A DNA stretch of 64,000 bases from Endomychus coccineus (taxonomy: Eukaryota > Arthropoda > Insecta > Coleoptera > Endomychidae), in contig OY294070.1 of assembly GCA_958510875.1 (NCBI GenBank), positions 122,368,703 to 122,432,702 on the forward strand. The letters are read 5' to 3'. A program made the translations under genes and the position numbers. Below are positions 56,899-64,000 of this stretch, one piece after another (position 1 is the stretch's first letter; the number at the start of each line of letters is the position of its first letter). The notes below the pieces were generated by a model that saw only the letters and a list, made by a program, of their open reading frames with translations, did no database searches and had not been told where the DNA came from.

Positions 56899-58150
56899 AT
56901 AATCTTTTCTATAAGCTGGGAAAATAAAAAAACTTTTGTTCAGAAGGTGAAATCAGAAAATTATCCTACGTCTGATGCTTTATGGACCCCAAAGGTAATA
57001 CGTAATATGATAACGATATACCCTCGCCCATCCTTCACCCCCAGAACGTCAAAATTGACCCATTTGTACATTAGATATATTAGATGTTATATGATTTATT
57101 AAAAAAATGAGAATTAGGCTACGAAATTGGTATCTGGGAGGTTTTTTCCACGTCGCTGATCACGAATCCCATGTCGACCACCCGGAAAACTCAACTGGAA
57201 ACCAGAAAATCGGCAAAAATTGACTGTCTTTTACTTATTTTTTGAAGTTTTTGAATGGCTTCTAGGTTTTTTTTTTGTCGCTGATCACAAATCTAAGGTC
57301 AGTTATGCGGAATGAGTCTTGCATTTCTCCGGCCTCTTGATGAATTTCGCGCAACTGATCTCGGATTCGTGATTAGCCACCCGAAAACCCCACTAGAAGG
57401 TGAAAAGTACCTATTTTGGAAGAATAACTAGAGAATAGCCAAATTTTCCCGATTTTCTGATGACTCGAATTCGTGATCAGAGACCCATAAACCTTCCTAC
57501 TAGCCATTTTTGAAGTCGAACATGGAAAGTTTGGGGAATGAGTGGAAAATAGACTAATTTTCCCGATTTTCTGGTTTCAAGTTGAATTTTCCGGGACCTC
57601 GGATTCGTGATCAGCGACCCGTAAAACTCCCTAGAAGCCATTTTTGAAGTCGAAAATGAAAAGTTTGAAAAATAAGTGGAAAGTAGCCAAATTTTCCCGA
57701 TTTTCTGATTGCCGGTTGAGTTTACCGGGTAGCCGACAACGGATTCGTTATAAGCGACCCATGAAACCCCTCCGAAGTAATTTTTAGAGTCTAAAATGAA
57801 AAGTGAGTGAAAATAGTCAAGTCTTCCCGATTTTATGGTCTCCAGTTGAGTCTTCCGGGCCTCCGACCTCGAATCCGTGATCAGCGATTCAAAAAACCTT
57901 CTGAATACCATGTTCGGCACTTAATTCTCATTTTTTCAATAAACCATATAGAGTGTAATATTGGAGGGGTATAAATGGGCCAATTTTGACGTTCTTGGGG
58001 TGAAGGGGACAAGGGCATATTGTCATCGTATCACGAATTAACTTTGGGGTCCATAAAACATCATGCAAACATTTTTTTCTCAGATTCCACCTTCTAAACA
58101 AAAGTCATTTATTCGGCCTTTTTCCCCAGCTTACAGCCTAGACTATAAAT
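56899..58150. mobile_element. Non-coding element with long inverted ends and tandem repeats
   Basis: The left arm (about 56899-57175) and right arm (about 57870-58150) are mirror images. Shared blocks are TTTATGGACCCCAAAG, GAACGTCAAAATTG and AAAAAATGAGAATTA in the left arm, each with its complement in the right. The arms are more than 250 bp and moderately diverged. The interior is a set of units of about 105-140 bp. No transposase and no clear target duplication. Same design as 34481-36505 but different sequence. Confidence 0.7.
57140..57890. repeat. Tandem units of about 105-140 bp, in both orientations
   Basis: Forward units start at the CGTGATCAGCGACCC-like motif at 57368, 57472, 57606, 57746 and 57876. 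Inverted units (GCTGATCACGAATCC, GCTGATCACAAATC) lie at about 57155 and 57280. Each unit includes AAATTTTCCCGATTTTCTG. A 147-codon minus-strand frame here is a by-product of the repeat. Confidence 0.85.
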
Positions 58151-60102
58151 AACCTTAATACGTAGTCCGTCCATTTTAGTGATGAAAAGAATCAATTGCT
58201 GTGTTCATCCCGATTTCGAAAGTTATGTCTACTGCATAATATGCCAAGTGTTTCAAAGATTGAAGTTGCGTGAAATAAGATGGGTTTCCAAAAGATAAAG
58301 TTTTGAGTGAGATGGTTTTAATGCGTGCAGCCGAACCTCATTTCAAATAATTTTTAGTGTCAAAGTTTGTTGAGAATGATCATTTTCCTAGCTTAGAGAG
58401 TGTATTTCGAGGTAACATTCCGTCGCCTCCAGTTTTCCACACCGTACAAACACCGGAATATTAGATCTTATTAAAGCTGGTTAGAAATACAATCTTCGAG
58501 GTAAGAATAAAGGACGTAATGGATTTTCCTGCGAAATACTTACTTGTACGTTTTTTTAAGATAAAAGCCTCCTATAAAGTTTAAATGACACACACATTCT
58601 GATAAAGTAAGCTGTGCGGTTTTTATCTACTCTGTGATTTGAAGCTGTATTAGCTACATACCCTCACTTCCTTCCGTTTCTACCCTCTCGGAGTACGTGC
58701 TTTGTTCTAGAGACTGAATTCCATTTGCATAATTCCGTATATATGAAGTTTTTGATATAGTTAAGCACAAACGGATCTACAGTTTAATTTACTGTATGTA
58801 AACAGAATGTAATCACAATAAGAGTACAGTGTCATGATAGAATAATATCTATTCGATTAGTCGTTATTAGTGGCCTGCATATTGTAATAACGAACCCTTC
58901 TCTGGTTTACTTGACTTTCTAAAGATTATCAATTTATTTATTTTATTAAATTGGAACATATATTGTAAGGCTACAAATTATTCTTACTTAAAGTTAAACA
59001 AAAAGCTCTATTTTATCTCTTGGTTGCCGACAGCTACAGTGAAGACGGTCGTGAGTTATAATTTTAGATGTTAAGAATTCGGGCGCCAGAGTATTTTAAC
59101 CAACCAATGAATTATGTATATAACTAGGTGATACAAATACTCAAGTCCCCAGGTTAAATTACACTGAAAGAAACAAAATAAAAGACCTGTACCCAGAATG
59201 ATTGAAATTTACTAGTAATTGAGATACTAATATTGATACAGTTTATGACAGAACTTATATTAATGAGATATGAAGCGAATCAATTGAAGATATGGATGAA
59301 GGTAATTGCTTAAATCATTAAAACAAGTGAACAGTTGAATTTACACAATATACAAATACATAAAACGAAAATAGGTAGCCTGACCTGGTGAGTGTTGGAT
59401 GTTGTACTTGCTTGGTTATGGATTAATACTTCTACTCGATGTAGGGGGCTCCTGCCACAGTTGTAATACCGTTTCCACGATTGTACATCACCAGTGAATC
59501 AGCGACTCCTAAGTAATCTTTTCCACAGCAGATTCAAGCCAACCTTAATACACTTGTTGAATTTTCCACAACATAAACCGAAAAAAGGAACCCTCTATCA
59601 CGATAGGGTTTTCCTTCCAATAAGACAAACTTTACTTCCGTCCACAATCAGTCACGTTGAAACTAAGTTTTAATCCCCTAAGGTGCATTAATTACTCAAA
59701 TAATTCCAATTATTCCAATCCAAATTGGTAATTGATGCCTTCACTTTCAACGGAAGAATATTCCCAGAATTTGGTTCCAAACACAAGCTTGGTATCACCT
59801 CCCTGTTGAAATAACCTAGCAACGCACTTCCCGCTTGAACGATTGCCCAGAATTAACGCCATTTTCTCTTTCTTTCCGGCGTCTCGTTGTCTCACAGAAC
59901 AACCTCGAAATAATAGCGGTAACTATTAGAATATACGGTCTAGCATAGCTGACATAGGAGTTTACCGATTGTACTACAGCGGCCATTTCTAAGCCGTTAA
60001 GTGAAATTTACACGTTACAATATGTAATTTGCCTAAATTAATTAATATCCATACAACTTGCAGTATATGTACCGTTAATCACGGGTTTCTAATTAGCTAG
60101 GC
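58151..60102. other. Unassigned
   Basis: About 2 kb with no supported gene. A 61-codon minus-strand frame at 59710-59895 has an ATG start but no recognised domain. Confidence 0.4.
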
Positions 60103-61090
60103 CAGTGATTCTCAACCTTTTTTTGTTGCGGCACATTTCTAACGATTTCAAAATTTGGCGGCACACAAAGAAAAAGATTAGTTTGAAAATTATTTACATA
60201 CCTATAACACACTACTTAAAATAGGTTATGATAATAGTTTTAAATGTGCGAAATAAAATGATATGTACTACAAAAATAACAGTACGTTTATTAAGGGATT
60301 AATTACAAATTAATAATAAGAATACTTTCAATGCGAAATTTGAGCTTGATGTTTTTTGATAATTTCATTTATATTTGGTCGTAAAAATGACAATGCTCAT
60401 ATCGTCTTCTACATTTAACAATCTTGATCTTTTTTAGTTTTAATGTTGGTTAATGCTGAAAATCCGAATTCACACAAATAAGATGTGGAATATTGTAATA
60501 ATATGTTTAAAGCTTTTTTGGCTATCATTGGATAAACGCATCTAATGTTAATCCGAAATGAATTAATTGATTCTTCTGAATGTTTTAAAATTAGATCTCG
60601 ATTATTGGAAAGCAAAATGGATTCTTCCTCTTCATTCAAAGTTAAGTCAAATACAGAAGTATCAGTTATGAGAAATTCATTACGAACCCAATCAAATTTC
60701 TTTATATCTAATTTTGGGAAATAATGAATCATTCTCCCCTCTAATGTTGGCCAAACGGTCAATAACAATAACAAATATTTCAATAGTTTAATAACAGTCC
60801 TTTGGGACTGAATCAAACTTATCTAAATTGTCTTTCTGAGCTTTATTCTTCCATAAAGTTATTTGCTTTTGGAATCCCTCCATCTTATTGGTTGAGTTCC
60901 AGATATTTTCATTAGGCCCTTGTATACTTGAATTTACGTTATTGAAAATGACAAGAATGTCCGATAAGTAAGCAAGTTTAGAACAGCATATTTTATCTTC
61001 CGACAAATGAACAAAATCATAATTTTCATCTTGTTCAAAAAACGTTTTCATTTCGTCTTTTAATTCTAGAAATCTAATCTCGATGCAAAA
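60103..61090 (-). mobile_element. hAT transposon, FAM200/ZBED type, 5'-truncated
   Basis: The left end, CAGTGATTCTCAACCTTTTT, is a classic inverted terminal sequence of Charlie-like hAT elements. The transposase gene points toward this end. The other end is missing: the element stops near 61090, just before the PLE fragment at 61111. Confidence 0.8.
60415..61051 (-). pseudogene. hAT transposase (FAM200A/ZBED5-like), C-terminal part
   Basis: Two frames: the first (60788-61051) reads DFVHLSEDKICCSKLAYLSD, ILVIFNNVNSSIQGPNENI and FQKQITLWKNK, and the second (60415-60816) reads HYFPKLDIKKFDWVRNEF, LTLNEEEESILLSNNRDLIL and YPMIAKKALNILLQYSTSYL, then CEFGFSALTNIKTKK. LxDIL-LFN-LN-S-QG and TTYLCE-GFSALTNIK-K are signature blocks of this domesticated and transposon group. 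A frameshift lies near 60800. The N-terminal zinc finger and first half are missing. The final dimerisation motif is complete. Confidence 0.88.
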
Positions 61091-61110
61091 AACGAAAGGT
61101 AACTGATATA

Positions 61111-61249
61111 TTCAATTATGGAAGCCGTTACTGTGTGATAGCTTATCATTTTAACGAAATAATAAATAAAACTACTTTGTTATACTCACTGATATTTAAT
61201 ATAGTCGTTACTATAGTTTCAACACTAAACGTGTCATCTTTCAGACGAA
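61111..61249 (-). mobile_element. PLE terminal fragment (third subfamily)
   Basis: Repeats 4818-4956 with few changes. On the minus strand, the hammerhead-like core at 61205-61248 has an extra A (CTGAAAGA), which should break it. The stems (TCGT/ACGA, ACAC/GTGT) are kept. Confidence 0.6.
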
Positions 61250-62689
61250 TTTTTGAAGAGTTTCAATTAATTAAGTTAGTATAGATCTGACTTAGTGTCT
61301 GAATATCAGTCCTATGATCAGTATGAATAGCTAGTGATATCTTTATAAGTTTATGTACCATTGTTCACTTGAAGAAGTCATTGTGTGACGAGACAAGTCG
61401 TGTTTTCTTTTATTTCTATGATAGAAAATAATTTGGAGGTTTTCTATACTATATATACTCAGTTCAGTGTTAATAGTACTGGTAAAAGTGAATCAACTGA
61501 CATATGAATGTTGTACCAATATTGAATTCAACTTTAGCATCAGTACTATCTCCAAAATTCCCTAGTTGAATCTATCTCTATTATACAGAATATAGAACAG
61601 GTATTTTAATTGAGTTATCGTGTTTCTAATAGAACATAACTGAATTCAGACAAACTTCGCTACATTCGGAGTGAATAAATTCGTTAACCTCTTAATAAAA
61701 GTTTACAGTATTTACTAAATATTAGGTGGTTCAATTCAAATTAGATGGAGGATTGTACAAAGGACGGCTTTAATTGTATTAGTTGAAACTTTTAATAAGC
61801 AAAGCTCTGAACAATAACTCCATTATAATTCAAGTGGAGCATTATATTGAGTTCAACAACTATTTCTGGTTTGTGAATTATATAATATACGTACAAAATA
61901 TTCATTCAGAAGTTATCTAGAGTGTTCATTCTTAGAGTGAATAATACCAATCAGAATTGCAATAACTTCATGAAGTTAATCAAAACGTAGGATTAAATCT
62001 ATGATTTATCAAAATTAAACTAGACACCAAAGCTCAATATTCATTATTGTTAAAACAGGCGATTCCGCTAAGATGGCGGTTACTGACTGATTATTGGATG
62101 AATGGATGGACTTTTCATGTGAATTTCTATAGTATACAATCGGAATCAACCATTGTTCTATCATAAGAATGAGTATTCTCAGATGTATTGTCTCTCTCTC
62201 ACAATAACTTCCGGTCTACCTTGAAGATACCACCCGTGATAGTTACAGGAGCGAAGGTACAGTAGCTGTGATAATCCGAGAGATTATTACTTTTTGGGTC
62301 CCGTAAGATAATTCAATTTAATTTTTATAAGTTATTATATCTTGATAGTACATAGACCCAGCGACGTTCGATCTCGTAATTCGATATAGGTACCCTTTCC
62401 GGAGCATTGAGTCCTGGGCCAGCTGGAAAATATGCTTAGCAACGTAAGTACAGCACGAGGCCAGTGAGACTTTTTCCCTGAGTCAAGAGAAATTCACGTG
62501 GAGTTGGAAAGAACCTTCAGAGACTGTTATTGCGGCTAGTCATTTATCGATAGGTAACTTAGAGGATATGATACAATATTAGGTCGTTAGGTTTGCCCCA
62601 GGTTACCAGAGAGAAAGACAGAGGAATCCTTCTTCAATTCTGAATTTTATTTATCATTCATCGGCGTGATTGAGCGCGGAATCTATCAC
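61250..62689. other. Unassigned
   Basis: No gene or repeat recognised. Confidence 0.45.
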
Positions 62690-63415
62690 TGTTCGGAGTT
62701 TGTGCTGATCAGCTCTCACTGATTGTAACTCTCTTGAGAGAACCTTCTTATGTATCCCGTATGTATCCATACACAATTCAAACTGTATCAAAACTACAGC
62801 CAATTTATATCCAAAGACGTTTGCAATACGAACTTAGTGGAAGCAGAACTCAATTTTTGGCAAATTTGATAATGAGCCATGAAGCAAATTTGTGCATTTT
62901 TGGTCTTGACAAGCAATATTGTCGTTTCAGAGAAACAACCTCGTTTTATTCAAGAGAACATGCAGTTTGATCAAAAAGTCGTTGCTTGGTGCACAATATG
63001 CTCCGAACGAATCATTGGACCCTTCTTTTTTGGAGATGCCATCGAACTATGATACGTGAATTTCTGCAAGTACAGTTGGAAGAACTTGGCATGCAAAACT
63101 TCTGGTTCCAGCAGGATGATGCTACATGACACACAGCATGCCAGGCTGCTCTCAAAAAATGGAGATGTTGAGTGGCCACCTCATTCCCCTGATTTGAAGG
63201 CATCAGATTTTTCTTGTAGGGATAATTGAAAAATAAGTTCTACATCAATCGCCCACAAACTTTGCAACACTTAAAGGCAAATGTTCATGAAGAAATTGTT
63301 CAAATTTTCCATAAAATATTGTGCTACGGTTATGCTGCAAGATCAAAATAGAGTTAGTCATTGTCTGGCTTGTGGTGGCGAACATTTACTCGATGTGGTT
63401 TTTCATGAATAATTT
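62690..63415 (+). pseudogene. IS630/Tc1-mariner-type (DDE_3) transposase relic
   Basis: In successive frames: YPYTIQTVSKLQPIYIQRRL, FLANLIMSHEANLCIFGLDK and QYCRFRETT (usually MSDEAHFHL, QNCRIW), then LGMQNFWFQQDDATXHT (second catalytic D kept), then HSPDLKASDFSC (third D), INRP-TLQHLKANVHEEI and RVSHCLACGGEHLLDVVFHE. The first catalytic aspartate is H (SHEAN). Frameshifts and stops are frequent, so it is inactive. A TAGGGTGCGACAAAATATAC-like string on the minus strand near 63450-63480 may be a terminal repeat, but no partner was found on the left. Confidence 0.82.
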
Positions 63416-64000
63416 TATGTATTTTAATAATTTTTTTTGCATAAAAAAAACTTGCCTGGGTATATTTTGTCGCACCCTATAAATAAGAATTTATCTACAA
63501 ATTTAATAATCTCAACTCGATCGTGTTATGTTCAATGAACTTTCAGTGGAACTATGAACACGTAACTAAGAATTTTTCATTGAGAACGAAGTCTACATAC
63601 ACACCTATGTTGTATATTAAACAGACGGTTATCAATGATTCTCCTACAACTTGAGCTAGTTAGAGCCAAATAGTTTTTGATTTGGCTGGAGAGAACATGT
63701 TCACTGAAAATATAACAAGTCTACAAGTATGCAGGTGGCCTTTCCCACATCGGATGGCTCTGTCAAAGATAAAACCGTAGTTGGAATGAACTTCGGTATC
63801 TCCTATAATCGATTATGAACGTATGAACAATACGAATTCGGTTTTCAGCTAGTGGAGTATCTGATTTGATAAACAACCGAATGACATTTCTATAATGGCG
63901 AGCTCAAATAATAACGTTTGTCACAGGGCGTGAGACTTTCATTAACTAATGGAAGTCGTGAGTATTAATGTTTACAGTACAAAATTTATACGACTATGTA
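63416..64000. other. Unassigned
   Basis: A possible transposon end near 63450-63480; otherwise nothing recognised. Confidence 0.4.

Noticed and set aside
57477..57920. 147-codon minus-strand ORF
   Set aside because: It is a reading of the tandem units (repeated K-SGKL-YF and LIT-PRS blocks) and not a protein gene.
1..64000. CRISPR array, bacterial operon or phage system
   Set aside because: No regularly spaced repeats with unique spacers and no prokaryotic gene arrangement; introns and element types point to a eukaryote.

Overview
The window looks like a transposon-dense intergenic stretch of an AT-rich arthropod genome, most likely an insect. No complete host gene is recognisable. Nearly every readable protein segment belongs to a mobile element, and most are broken by frameshifts, stops or truncation. 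The mix of Penelope-like elements (PLEs), a Helentron endonuclease, a Crypton recombinase with an intron, Jockey/R1-like LINEs, mariner and several hAT families fits an insect. The species cannot be named from this sequence alone.

Layout. 0.1-2.0 kb: hAT (ZMYM1-like) copy, minus strand. 2.0-2.9 kb: Jockey-like LINE pieces. 3.3-4.2 kb: open frame joining the last helicase motif of a Helentron to an endonuclease domain. 4.8-5.0 kb: PLE terminus with a hammerhead-like fold. 5.8-8.4 kb: mariner split by a LINE RNase H fragment, with a nearly identical 691-bp tandem duplication. 8.8-9.8 kb: Crypton tyrosine recombinase. 13.2-15.5 kb: best-preserved element, a PLE with RT, GIY-YIG, inverted ends and a 13-bp target-site duplication (TSD). 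17.0-18.5 kb: second hAT copy with near-perfect TSD. 20.9-22.2 kb: CGGBP1-type hAT with perfect 8-bp TSD. 27.5-30.3 kb: paired dispersed repeat around a 109-codon ORF. 31.6-33.5 kb: decayed LINE. 34.5-36.5 kb: non-coding element with long inverted ends and 352-bp tandem units. 37.3-41.9 kb: mosaic of PLE ends and LINE pieces. 45.3 and 48.6 kb: tRNA-like sequences. 46.4-48.1 kb: PLE pieces. 48.9-52.5 kb: two LINEs and a hAT. 53.3-54.7 kb: PLE carrying a foreign insert. 56.9-58.1 kb: second long-inverted-repeat element with tandem units. 60.1-61.2 kb: hAT butted against a PLE end. 62.7-63.4 kb: IS630/Tc1-type transposase relic.

The genes do not form a pathway. The layout records successive insertion, deletion and duplication. 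The points most worth follow-up are the hammerhead-like ends shared by three PLE subfamilies, the two non-coding inverted-repeat elements with internal tandem arrays, the sequence shared by the Crypton first exon and one mariner end, and the recent 691-bp duplication. All identifications come from reading motifs by eye; no database search was run.
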